From Pseudomonadota bacterium (GTDB lineage Bacteria; Desulfobacterota; Anaeroferrophillalia; Anaeroferrophillales; Tharpellaceae), in assembly GCA_030641485.1 (NCBI GenBank), contig DAOWHJ010000051.1, positions 1 to 8,835 on the forward strand: a stretch of DNA of 8,835 nucleotides. The letters are read 5' to 3'. Made by a program: the position numbers and the translations under genes. The notes beneath the pieces were generated by a model, which was not told the origin of the DNA, made no database searches, and worked only from the letters and a program-made list of their open reading frames with translations. Shown piece by piece: positions 1 to 6,815 of this stretch; position 1 is the stretch's first letter, and each line of letters starts with the position of its first letter.

Positions 1-2514
1 AAACTTGACCGCTACAGAATCAGCATTGAGCTCGTCTTAGCCACCATTCAATCCGATAACCGGGATTACGCCATCGGCTTTATGACCAGCGATAAAAGTC
101 GCTACCTGCTCAAATCGCCTGGACGTGAAGAGAGTATTGTTGGGTTGCGGTCGCTGCGCTTAAATGCCGATATAAGCCTTGCTGATGTGGCTGATATCTA
201 TTTCGGCCATTACGAAAACAGCGCCGCTTATTATGGTAACGGTAAAAAGGCAATCGCCCTGGCCATACAGCGCGGGCTCGACAGCGATGTGGTCAGGACC
301 ATTAATGGGGTCGAAGCGGAACTTAGCAAAATTAAAACTCGCTACCCCGGACTTAATTTCGAAATTACCGACACCCAGAAAGATACCATTGTTCAATCGA
401 CCGAGAATATGTTCGATTCACTCCGCGACGCCATTTTCATGTCGACGTTTGTCGTCTTTCTTTTTCTCGCAAGTTTCAGGCAAGTACTGGTCATCCTGGT
501 TACGATCCCCCTGGTTTACGCTTCAACCGTGGCCTTGATGTGGCTGGCCGGGGTTGAATTTAATGTTGTCACTCTGACTGGTATCATCTTAGCCTTAGGC
601 TTGCTTCTTGATGATGCGGTTGTAGTTATGGAGAATATTGAACGTCATTATCGCGAGCTCGGTTCGGAGATTCATAAAGCGGTCATGGACGGTACCAAGG
701 AGATTATGTTTGCCGATCTCTCCGGCACCATCACCACCATGATTGCCCTAGCCCCGATTCTTTTTGTCGGCGGCTATCCGCAGACCGTATTCAGACCGTT
801 GACCACTACGCTGCTTTTGGCTCTGACGGCATCTTATGTGATTTCAATAACCGCAGTACCGTTATTATCACTCAAGATTCTGACCCTAAACCAGCCCTAC
901 CTGTTGCGAGCCGAAGACTTTTTTCACCGGATCACCAGTCGCGTCAATGAAGCAATCCAGGGTTTCTTTAGTGGTGCGGTTAAGGCCGCCTTGAAACGCA
1001 AAACTGTGGCTATCGCCTATTTTGCTGTGTTACTGTTATTGTTTATTATCAGTGTCAGGGGGGTCATGCCAATCGTTGGTAAAGAACTGATGCCGCCCAT
1101 GGATACCGGTGCCATCAGGGTCAATATAACCACCGATCCCAACCTGCCCATCTCTGCTAGTCAAGAAATTGTCCTTAAAGCCAATAAAATTATTCGAGCC
1201 AGTGGTGAACTTGAGTATCTCTCTTCAGCCATCGGCAGTGAACCCGGGGTTTTAACTCTCGGCAGCGGTTCCGGTAGCGACCGGATTGCGATTGTCGCAA
1301 CCTTTGTCAACCGCTATGAACGTCAAGAGTCGATCTGGGATATTGGCGAGCGCTTGCGCGAACAACTGGCGCAAATCGAAAATATCAAACGCCTTGAGGT
1401 GGTTGATTTCGGGGCGACAGCCCTCGCCAGTATTCGCGCAAATATTGACATTATGCTTTCTGGACCCAATTTTGCTGACCTGGTTCTGGCCGGTAATCAG
1501 GTTGAAAAAGCCCTCTATAAAACTCGGGGCGTGGTCTCGGTTTCAAGAACCTGGGATATCGATAAAACTGTTTACAACCTTAATATTAACCGGGAACAAG
1601 CCGCCTTTTACAATCTCAAACATTCAGCTATTAGTTCACAACTACAAGCTCTTTTACGCGGTGCCCAAGTGGCCACCTTTCCCGCTGCCAACAGTATCGA
1701 TTTCGGGGTTCGGGTCTGGTTGCCGGCCGCCCAAAGGGACCGACTTGAGCTCCTCTCGACAATTTTAGTCGAAACCCCAAAGGGAGAAAAAATCCCCCTA
1801 TCAGCTCTAGCCACGGTCACCCGGGAGTTAGAGCCCGGGGTTATTAACCGGGAAGCTCTAAACTACACCCTTAATGTCTATGGGCACCGTAAAAAAGCCG
1901 CAATTTCACATATCATGGACAACTTTGCTCAGAGTTTCAAAGGTAGCGTCTTACCCCCATCGGTAACCATGGAGCAGGTTGGCGACATCAAGCAGTTTAA
2001 AAATTCAGCCGGGCGCATGGCCAAAGCTATCGGTTTTGCGGTTATCCTGATTTTTTTCACCCTGATCACCTTTTTTGACTCGGTCAAGGCTTCATTAATG
2101 ATTGTGCTTTCAATTCCTCTAACCATTATTGGTGCGTCCTGGACTTTGCTTTTACTTGATTACCATGTCTCAATGCCAGCGATGATGGGTTTTATCCTGC
2201 TCTCCGGCGTCATTGTCAACAACGCCATCCTGCTCATCCATTTTGCCCTTGAAAAAATGGCCGAAGGCGTGACCAAGAAAGAGGCCATGCTCGAAAGTAT
2301 AAAAATCCGTACCCGTCCAGTCCTAATGACCGCTTTTGCCGTTGCCGCCGGCATGCTTCCGGTCGCCGCCGGCTCAGCCATCGGTCTGGAACGCTTAGCC
2401 CCCTTAGGTGCGGTCGCGATCGGCGGCCTTTTAATCGGAACCTTCCTGACCCTGCTCTTTATTCCGCTGATTTTCATCTGGACGACGAAAGAGAGCGATA
2501 AAATTTGTACTTAG
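1..2514 (+). CDS. RND-family efflux transporter permease, 5'-truncated by window edge
   Basis: Inner-membrane proton-driven pump subunit of the resistance-nodulation-division superfamily, which normally works with a periplasmic adaptor and an outer-membrane channel. The frame is open to base 1, so the first ATG (base 82) is internal and the gene starts outside the window. The visible part is 837 codons against about 1,030 for the family, so roughly 200 N-terminal residues are missing. Visible order: porter-domain remnant, a block of helices (about residues 140-300), the second large periplasmic region (about 360-640), and a C-terminal helix block (about 660-830). The paired acidic residues of helix 4 are D204-D205 in LLLDDAVVVMENIERH, matching AcrB D407/D408. 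The helix-10 motif GVIVNNAILLI (N740-N741) has Asn where AcrB has its Lys; this is common in AcrB relatives outside the AcrB core group. Substrate cannot be told. The adaptor gene would be expected upstream. It converges with the minus-strand genes, and no terminator hairpin is seen after the TAG stop. Confidence 0.93.
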   Translation, partial: KLDRYRISIELVLATIQSDNRDYAIGFMTSDKSRYLLKSPGREESIVGLRSLRLNADISLADVADIYFGHYENSAAYYGNGKKAIALAIQRGLDSDVVRTINGVEAELSKIKTRYPGLNFEITDTQKDTIVQSTENMFDSLRDAIFMSTFVVFLFLASFRQVLVILVTIPLVYASTVALMWLAGVEFNVVTLTGIILALGLLLDDAVVVMENIERHYRELGSEIHKAVMDGTKEIMFADLSGTITTMIALAPILFVGGYPQTVFRPLTTTLLLALTASYVISITAVPLLSLKILTLNQPYLLRAEDFFHRITSRVNEAIQGFFSGAVKAALKRKTVAIAYFAVLLLLFIISVRGVMPIVGKELMPPMDTGAIRVNITTDPNLPISASQEIVLKANKIIRASGELEYLSSAIGSEPGVLTLGSGSGSDRIAIVATFVNRYERQESIWDIGERLREQLAQIENIKRLEVVDFGATALASIRANIDIMLSGPNFADLVLAGNQVEKALYKTRGVVSVSRTWDIDKTVYNLNINREQAAFYNLKHSAISSQLQALLRGAQVATFPAANSIDFGVRVWLPAAQRDRLELLSTILVETPKGEKIPLSALATVTRELEPGVINREALNYTLNVYGHRKKAAISHIMDNFAQSFKGSVLPPSVTMEQVGDIKQFKNSAGRMAKAIGFAVILIFFTLITFFDSVKASLMIVLSIPLTIIGASWTLLLLDYHVSMPAMMGFILLSGVIVNNAILLIHFALEKMAEGVTKKEAMLESIKIRTRPVLMTAFAVAAGMLPVAAGSAIGLERLAPLGAVAIGGLLIGTFLTLLFIPLIFIWTTKESDKICT

Positions 2515-2524
2515 GTTCGCTCGG

Positions 2525-2542
2525 AAATTGGGGAAATTGGGG
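2525..2542 (+). repeat. 9-bp tandem direct repeat at left element end
   Basis: Two adjacent copies of AAATTGGGG (2525-2533 and 2534-2542); the second copy is the start of the left inverted repeat. This resembles the iterated AAATTG units outside the right end. Confidence 0.85.
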
Positions 2543-2552
2543 ACAGCCACTA
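2534..2552 (+). repeat. Left inverted-repeat end of RAYT element (19 bp)
   Basis: The sequence AAATTGGGGACAGCCACTA is the exact reverse complement of 3284-3302. It lies 20 bases after the stop of the RND gene and 14 bases beyond the stop codon of the transposase. Its first nine bases also repeat directly at 2525-2533. Confidence 0.9.
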
Positions 2553-2566
2553 GTTTTAGGTTTAAA

Positions 2567-3238
2567 TTAGTTTCTTTTTTTAGACGGCCTTCCCACTGGT
2601 TTACGGTTAAACGATCTGCTTAGCTCTTTTTCGAGATTTTCAATGAATGATTTACTACCTATTGGCCTTCCGCCGGACTCCTCTTTTCTTATTCTGGTTA
2701 AATCTTCTTCACTATCACCATCATAAAGATAAGTACGCCAGTCATCTATCAGATCCTGCAATGTCTGATCATTACTTATTAGAGGATCTGCGCTTTTTTC
2801 GCCTATACGGTATGCAGCACTTGAATATTTAAACTCCCACGGCAATTGCACCATTCTTGCTCTTACGGGATTTCGTTCAACATACCTGGTTGCCGCCAAC
2901 AGATAATTTTCATCCAAAGGACTTGAACTGAATCTTCCCTGCCACAAATGACCCTTCCATTTTTCTCTGATGTTGACCATTCTCGTATAACGAACATGAG
3001 CTTCGGAAAAACATTTTGCAAAAGAACTTTCTCGTTCAGGCACAGCAATAAAATGCACATGGTTTGACATTAGACACCAAGCCCAGATATCGACACCATG
3101 GTTCTTACAAGCCCTACTGACAAGCTCGATATAACGATTTTTGTCAGAATCACCGAAAAAGACATCCTGTCGCCGATTTCCACGCTGAACAATATGGTGC
3201 GGAACACCCGGTACTACTATCCTTGCTAATCTTGCCAT
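2567..3238 (-). CDS. REP-associated tyrosine transposase (RAYT), IS200-like Y1_Tnp family
   Basis: Single-strand HUH endonuclease/transposase of 223 residues, a normal length for this family. The N terminus MARLARIVVPGVPHHIVQRGN is the classic RAYT opening. The HUH metal-binding pair is H60/H62 in LMSNHVHFIAVP. The likely nucleophilic tyrosine is Y119 in ATRYVERNPVRARM. A GHLWQGRF motif lies at residues 96-103. The C terminus is basic (GRPSKKRN) and probably binds DNA. I chose the ATG at 3238. The frame stays open 30 codons further to 3328, but that extension is element-end repeat and does not look like protein; the start region is only weakly Shine-Dalgarno-like. All catalytic residues are present and no frameshift is visible, so the enzyme may be active. 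It acts on the element's own inverted-repeat ends, or on related REP-like sequences elsewhere in the genome. Confidence 0.92.
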   Translation of the reverse strand: MARLARIVVPGVPHHIVQRGNRRQDVFFGDSDKNRYIELVSRACKNHGVDIWAWCLMSNHVHFIAVPERESSFAKCFSEAHVRYTRMVNIREKWKGHLWQGRFSSSPLDENYLLAATRYVERNPVRARMVQLPWEFKYSSAAYRIGEKSADPLISNDQTLQDLIDDWRTYLYDGDSEEDLTRIRKEESGGRPIGSKSFIENLEKELSRSFNRKPVGRPSKKRN

Positions 3239-3247
3239 AATACCAAC

Positions 3248-3276
3248 ACTTAATATAACACCATCTATTCTGTCAA
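3248..3276 (-). promoter_or_regulatory. Possible sigma70 promoter of the RAYT gene
   Basis: On the minus strand a perfect TTGACA (3271-3276) lies about 35 bases upstream of the transposase ATG. Seventeen bases further is TTAAGT (3248-3253), a poor -10; TATTAA at 15-base spacing (3250-3255) is an alternative. The -35 is convincing but the -10 is not. It lies inside the element, so the gene would carry its own promoter. Confidence 0.35.
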
Positions 3277-3282
3277 GCTTAA

Positions 3283-4569
3283 TTAGTGGCTGTCCCCAAT
3301 TTGTGCCCAATTTGCATGCAATTTGCATGAAGTATCTGATGATAACGAACGCACCAGACGGACATGATTGTAAATGCGGATGGCATCTCCTTGCGGGCCA
3401 TGACCGGTGGGATAATCAGCGGGATTACCGGTTTTTGGATCGCTACGCTGGGCCCCAGCACCGTGCACATCAACCCAGGAATTGTTCATATAGCCCAGCG
3501 CCCGACCAAAAGCTATATAGCAAGCGTAGGTTCCGGGTCGAACCGAAGATGAATTTAGGTGGGTGGTGCTACTCCAGAAAAACGGGTAATCTGTTTGTCC
3601 CGCTTCATTGGTGATCGGAGACACCTCAAACAAGGCATTGATTGCGGCAGAGTCAGTTGTATTCGGAGACCTAGAGTAATCTACCAGGCTTTGCAACTCT
3701 TTGGCGTCGGGCATGCGCCAATCGTTATAGTCGAGGTGATTTTCGGCATTTTTTTGTGTAACCCAGGCGAGACTCTCTTGCCAGTTCAGCCCCCTGCCAC
3801 TATCCGTTTGCGACCACATGAGGCCGTTGTTGATATCGGAAATCGAGCCATCAAGATTGTCTGTAAAGTCGTTTTGACCATAACCAACCGAGCCTCGTAC
3901 ATAGATAACGAAAAAAGTCTTCTCCTTACCGGCTAACGTCAAACCATAACCTTTGATCCGTCCATCGGCAAAATTAACCCCGAAAAGTGTGCGGCCGCCA
4001 TCATTACCTGTGTTGCTGACATAAAGAGTGCTGGAGGCATACTGGGCATCGATTATACGTTCACCGGCACTGACATCACCATAGGCAAAATCGAAGATGC
4101 TAGTGTCAATAAACGGTATCAGTTCTGAGGTGTCATCCCCTGCCAAAACACTGGGATCTGTGCCGGAAAACCTGATAAGTGAGTAGAGCTCTTTGATAGT
4201 TGGTAAACGCCAATCATCATAACCTGCAAAATTAAAATTATGCGTTCGCGCCAGTGCTTCATCGTAACTAAATTTATCGTCAGCATCGATATCTCCATCC
4301 CCATCCGTATCGGGACTTTTTTGCCACATCAACCCTGTTATGTTGTCAGTTACCGTACCATCAGCATTGTCTGTGTAAGATGGTTGTCCCCGATCATGAT
4401 GAGCATCTTGTCCGAAGAAAGCCGCCCCTTGAAGTGGCTCACTAATCTCGACCCCATCATTATAGAATTTAATCTGTCCAGTATCGGGCACCGGTTCTGC
4501 GGCCCAGAGTGGGCTCTGCAATCCCAGAAAAAGAAACAGCAAAATCAGTATTATTGTAGGACTCTTCAT
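3283..4569 (-). CDS. Secreted protein with two DUF1566 (Lcl C-terminal-like) repeats, tail altered by RAYT element
   Basis: Exported protein of 428 residues; molecular function unknown. The signal peptide is residues 1-24 (MKSP, hydrophobic core IILILLFLFLGL, cleavage near LWAAEP). Two homologous DUF1566 units follow. Unit 1 (about 65-227) has YTDNADGTVTDNITGLMW, GYDDWRLPTIKELYSLI and IYVRG. Unit 2 (about 235-407) has FTDNLDGSISDINNGLMW, DYNDWRMPDAKELQSLV and HVRLVRS. Unit 1 carries an Asp-rich loop at 87-98 (DTDGDGDIDADD), a likely Ca2+-binding insertion that unit 2 lacks. Family members usually end just after the VRLVR strand; here about 20 further residues follow, the last 15 or so encoded by RAYT-end repeats and inverted repeat. 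The ATG lies 8 bases after the MCP stop. Its AAGGTG ribosome-binding site (4581-4586) overlaps the last MCP codons, so the two genes are probably co-transcribed and coupled. An adhesin or ligand-binding role is possible but not shown. Confidence 0.85.
   Translation of the reverse strand: MKSPTIILILLFLFLGLQSPLWAAEPVPDTGQIKFYNDGVEISEPLQGAAFFGQDAHHDRGQPSYTDNADGTVTDNITGLMWQKSPDTDGDGDIDADDKFSYDEALARTHNFNFAGYDDWRLPTIKELYSLIRFSGTDPSVLAGDDTSELIPFIDTSIFDFAYGDVSAGERIIDAQYASSTLYVSNTGNDGGRTLFGVNFADGRIKGYGLTLAGKEKTFFVIYVRGSVGYGQNDFTDNLDGSISDINNGLMWSQTDSGRGLNWQESLAWVTQKNAENHLDYNDWRMPDAKELQSLVDYSRSPNTTDSAAINALFEVSPITNEAGQTDYPFFWSSTTHLNSSSVRPGTYACYIAFGRALGYMNNSWVDVHGAGAQRSDPKTGNPADYPTGHGPQGDAIRIYNHVRLVRSLSSDTSCKLHANWAQIGDSH
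3284..3302 (-). repeat. Right inverted-repeat end of RAYT element (19 bp)
   Basis: Exact reverse complement of 2534-2552. It holds the last codons of the DUF1566 gene. The TAA stop of that gene (3283-3285) overlaps the inner edge of the repeat by two bases. Confidence 0.9.
3297..3329 (+). repeat. Three 11-bp direct repeats at right element end
   Basis: Two perfect adjacent copies of CAATTTGCATG (3308-3318 and 3319-3329) follow an imperfect copy, CAATTTGTGCC (3297-3307), which overlaps the end of the right inverted repeat. The array contains the 10-bp palindrome TTGCATGCAA at 3312-3321. On the minus strand these repeats are translated as the tail of the DUF1566 protein. Confidence 0.85.
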
Positions 4570-4577
4570 GTTTAAGT

Positions 4578-6629
4578 CTACACCTTAAACTGCATTACTA
4601 AATCTTTTAACTTTTTGGCAAGTCCGCTTAATTCTTCAGCGCTCACATTCACCTGGGTACTGCTACTGTTTATCTCACTTGAAGCCTGTCCCACCCCGGC
4701 GATATCCATCGCTACTTCTTGCGTGACAGAAGATGCCTGGTTGACATTTTCATTGACCTCTTGGATTCCGTGGGATGCCTGGGATACATTCATAGCTATT
4801 TCCTGAGTGGCTTTAGATTGCTCTTCAACTGCAACCGAAATGGTTGACACCATCTCATTTATTTCACCTATAATCCCAGAAATCTTGGCAATTTCTGCGA
4901 CAGAATTGCTACTGGTCTCCTGAATTCCGGAAATTTTAATTTTAATTTCACTGGTGGCAGCTGATGTCTGGCTGGCGAGGCTTTTTATCTCATTGGCGAC
5001 GACAGCGAAGCCCTTACCCGCCTCTCCCGCCCGAGCGGCCTCGATTGTTGCATTGAGTGCGAGAAGGTTTGTCTGTTCGGAAATTTCTGTGATTGTTTCT
5101 GTGACGATGCCGATCTCTTGGGCGGCAAGACCTAATTTGTTGATTTGAATAGAAGCATTTTCGGCTTGAGTGACAGCTGTTTTAGTGAAAGAGCTGGTTT
5201 TTTCAGTGCTTGAGGCAACTTCAGTGATAGTAGAAGACATCTCTTCTGCGGCTGCGGCCACCATGTTTACATTTACAGAGGTCTCTTCCGATGCTGCTGC
5301 AACAGAGCTCATATTAGCACTCATCTCCTCAGCTGCCGCAGCAACGGTATTAGCTTTGTCGGTTGTCTGTTCGGAGTTGTTTGACATTATGTTGGAGATC
5401 TCTGAAAGCTCAGTTGAGGTTGTATTGAGGGTTTCAACCCCTTGGCCGATATCCCTGATCAAGTTGCGTAAGCCGGTGGACATTTGGTTTAGAGATGTTG
5501 CCATAACTCCGATCTCATCTTTCTGTTTAATTTCCAACTGTTTGCTTAAGTCACCCTTTTCAATTGTTTTGATCATCTCCACGGCTTGGTGAATTGGTCC
5601 TGTAATGGATTTGGTAATAACTGTTCCTAAAATCAGGCAGCTTAGTATGCCAATGGCCAGAAGTGCCCAGAGCAGGGAGTGGAGAAAATCAGCCATCTTT
5701 TGGGCTGTGGCCCGATCCATTTTCATGAGTTCTTGCTGATTGGCCACCATGGCGTTTAGCGACCCAACTATCTTGGCCGCCAATGGAGCCGCCTTAGAGC
5801 CAAGCCAGTGGTTGGCGCGATTCCAGTCATCGGCTTGTCTGAGGACGAACATCTTGGTTGGTATTGGGTCGAAAATTCCCCGGGCCTTACTAAATGAATT
5901 AAAAGCCTCATGCTGTTCTGTGGTTAACAATTGTTGTGCTTCATTCAGATCTTTGTACCTTTTAGTATTTTTATCCCAGAGTCTATTGAAATTATCCTTG
6001 AATTTGTTGTCTCCAGAAAGCAGGTACGCTCTAATAGCAGCTAACCCCAGGCCGGTTGTTCCGCGCATATCAGCCATTATGCCCAGAAGATTTTTTCTTT
6101 CAGGGGTAGCTGGTTGTTGACTTTCCAAGTCAATCATCCTCGTTATTTGGGTCGCCATGATTGTCGCTTGGGGGGCAGCATCTTGAAATAGCATTCTGAC
6201 CGCCGGGACATTATCCTTAGATTGGGCAATATCCTCGATCTCTTGTTGGGCTTTTTCAAAATCAGCAATGATTTTTTCAATAATTGCCAGGCGCTGGATA
6301 TTCTCAGGATTAGTCCAGTTGCTTGAAAATGAGTGCAAACTTTTCAGTGGCGGCTTAATCTCCTTGGCCCACGATTCTATTCGCTCATGTTTAAACTTTT
6401 CATTGCCGAGAATCATCCAGCCCCGTAATGCCGCTAAACTGTGGTTGATACCATTTAGCATTGACATGCTGGATTTAACCGTAGGGGCTCGCAGGTTCAT
6501 TACCTGGTTGTTTATTGTTGTAACTTTGTTAACTTGCCATATAGTTGTCAAAACTACACAAATTAGTATAAGTCCCATTAAACCAAAGCCACCGCCAATT
6601 TTGGCAGATAAGTTCAAATTTTTAAGCAT
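4578..6629 (-). CDS. Methyl-accepting chemotaxis protein with duplicated helical sensor domain
   Basis: Transmembrane chemoreceptor of 683 residues that would signal through CheW/CheA. Order: TM1 about 12-30; periplasmic, mostly helical sensor about 31-314; TM2 about 316-338; HAMP about 339-392; cytoplasmic signalling domain 393-680. The signalling hairpin tip is clear at about 513-552 (EISEQTNLLALNATIEAARAG followed by EAGKGFAVVANEIKSLA). Methylation-type EE pairs occur in a 14-residue repeat at 429-470 and again near 601. The sensor has two similar halves (LAALRGWMILGNEKF at 65-79 and LAAIRAYLLSGDNKF at 196-210), like the helical bimodular or double four-helix-bundle sensors. There is no C-terminal CheR/CheB-docking pentapeptide; the protein ends MQFKV. 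The ATG has GGAG 5 bases upstream (6635-6638) and a good promoter further up. The ligand is unknown; proximity to an oxidase operon hints at energy or redox taxis, but only weakly. Confidence 0.95.
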   Translation of the reverse strand: MLKNLNLSAKIGGGFGLMGLILICVVLTTIWQVNKVTTINNQVMNLRAPTVKSSMSMLNGINHSLAALRGWMILGNEKFKHERIESWAKEIKPPLKSLHSFSSNWTNPENIQRLAIIEKIIADFEKAQQEIEDIAQSKDNVPAVRMLFQDAAPQATIMATQITRMIDLESQQPATPERKNLLGIMADMRGTTGLGLAAIRAYLLSGDNKFKDNFNRLWDKNTKRYKDLNEAQQLLTTEQHEAFNSFSKARGIFDPIPTKMFVLRQADDWNRANHWLGSKAAPLAAKIVGSLNAMVANQQELMKMDRATAQKMADFLHSLLWALLAIGILSCLILGTVITKSITGPIHQAVEMIKTIEKGDLSKQLEIKQKDEIGVMATSLNQMSTGLRNLIRDIGQGVETLNTTSTELSEISNIMSNNSEQTTDKANTVAAAAEEMSANMSSVAAASEETSVNVNMVAAAAEEMSSTITEVASSTEKTSSFTKTAVTQAENASIQINKLGLAAQEIGIVTETITEISEQTNLLALNATIEAARAGEAGKGFAVVANEIKSLASQTSAATSEIKIKISGIQETSSNSVAEIAKISGIIGEINEMVSTISVAVEEQSKATQEIAMNVSQASHGIQEVNENVNQASSVTQEVAMDIAGVGQASSEINSSSTQVNVSAEELSGLAKKLKDLVMQFKV

Positions 6630-6652
6630 ACTGTCTCCATTATTAACTTTTC

Positions 6653-6680
6653 AGTATAATTTTAGGCAAGCTGTTGACAA
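6653..6680 (-). promoter_or_regulatory. Sigma70-like promoter for the MCP gene
   Basis: On the minus strand, TTGTCA (6675-6680, 5/6 match to the -35 consensus) and TATACT (6653-6658, 5/6 match to the -10) are separated by 16 bases. The predicted leader is under 20 bases and contains the GGAG ribosome-binding site. The -35 box starts 9 bases after the stop of the 36-residue gene, so the MCP could be transcribed both from here and by read-through from the oxidase operon. No flagellar sigma28 motif was recognised. Confidence 0.5.
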
Positions 6681-6689
6681 GGTTATCTT

Positions 6690-6800
6690 TTAGAAAAAGA
6701 CTCCATTCTTGAAAGAGATTAGCAATCCCAAGCCCGCTATGAGCAGAAACCAGATAATCATCAGGTTGAGGGTCAGTTTGCCAAATTTTTCGAGGTTCAT
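6690..6800 (-). CDS. 36-residue single-helix membrane microprotein, candidate oxidase accessory subunit
   Basis: Small open reading frame of 36 codons plus TAA. It begins MNLEKFGKLTLNLM, continues into a strongly hydrophobic stretch (about residues 11-29, core IIWFLLIAGLGLLI) and ends SFKNGVFF, so one membrane-spanning helix is predicted. The ATG is preceded by AAGGAGG (6808-6814) with 7-base spacing, the best ribosome-binding site in the window and strong evidence that it is translated. It is 68 bases downstream of, and on the same strand as, the second CydA-like gene, with no terminator between. Canonical cytochrome bd operons encode a single-helix subunit of similar size (CydX/CydS types) as the last gene. 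By position, size and topology this is a functional analogue candidate; I see no clear sequence match to E. coli CydX. Confidence 0.72.
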   Translation of the reverse strand: MNLEKFGKLTLNLMIIWFLLIAGLGLLISFKNGVFF

Positions 6801-6815
6801 AATCCTTCCTCCTTA
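6801..6815 (-). promoter_or_regulatory. Strong Shine-Dalgarno site of the 36-residue gene
   Basis: Minus-strand TAAGGAGGAAGGATT sits directly before the ATG. AAGGAGG is fully complementary to the 16S rRNA tail, at 7-base spacing. It decides the start of a gene that would otherwise be too short to call. Confidence 0.8.

Larger units (their letters stand above)
2525..3329 (-). mobile_element. RAYT (IS200-like Y1 HUH) element with inverted-repeat ends
   Basis: A single transposase gene lies between the two arms of a perfect 19-bp inverted repeat, AAATTGGGGACAGCCACTA at 2534-2552 and its reverse complement at 3284-3302. Short direct repeats lie immediately outside each arm: a 9-bp tandem on the left, and three 11-bp units on the right, the third imperfect. 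The inverted repeats enclose about 770 bp. No target-site duplication is seen, which fits single-strand HUH transposition. I recognise the GGGGACAG-type end as typical of RAYT elements scattered through proteobacterial genomes. The exact outer boundary is uncertain because the direct repeats may or may not belong to the element. Confidence 0.8.

Noticed and set aside
82..84. ATG at 82 as the start of the RND gene
   Set aside because: The frame is open to base 1 with RND-like sequence before it, and the family needs about 200 more N-terminal residues.
3239..3328. In-frame N-terminal extension of the RAYT gene to an ATG at 3328
   Set aside because: The extra 30 codons are the element-end repeats, the inverted repeat and the likely promoter; family members begin at MARLARI, which is the ATG at 3238.
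3303..3936. Overlapping plus-strand frames opposite the DUF1566 gene
   Set aside because: Low-complexity shadows of a well-supported minus-strand gene with signal peptide and conserved motifs.
5170..5592. Plus-strand open frame of 140 codons opposite the MCP gene
   Set aside because: Ala/Ser/Val-rich shadow of the MCP coding repeats on the other strand; no ribosome-binding site and no recognisable domain.
6674..6679. Plus-strand TTGACA as a promoter
   Set aside because: There is no -10-like hexamer at 16-18 base spacing and no plus-strand gene downstream.
6630..6690. c-di-GMP or other riboswitch before the MCP gene
   Set aside because: The space between the preceding stop codon and the MCP start is only 60 bases, already filled by the promoter and ribosome-binding site; no aptamer-like conserved core is seen.
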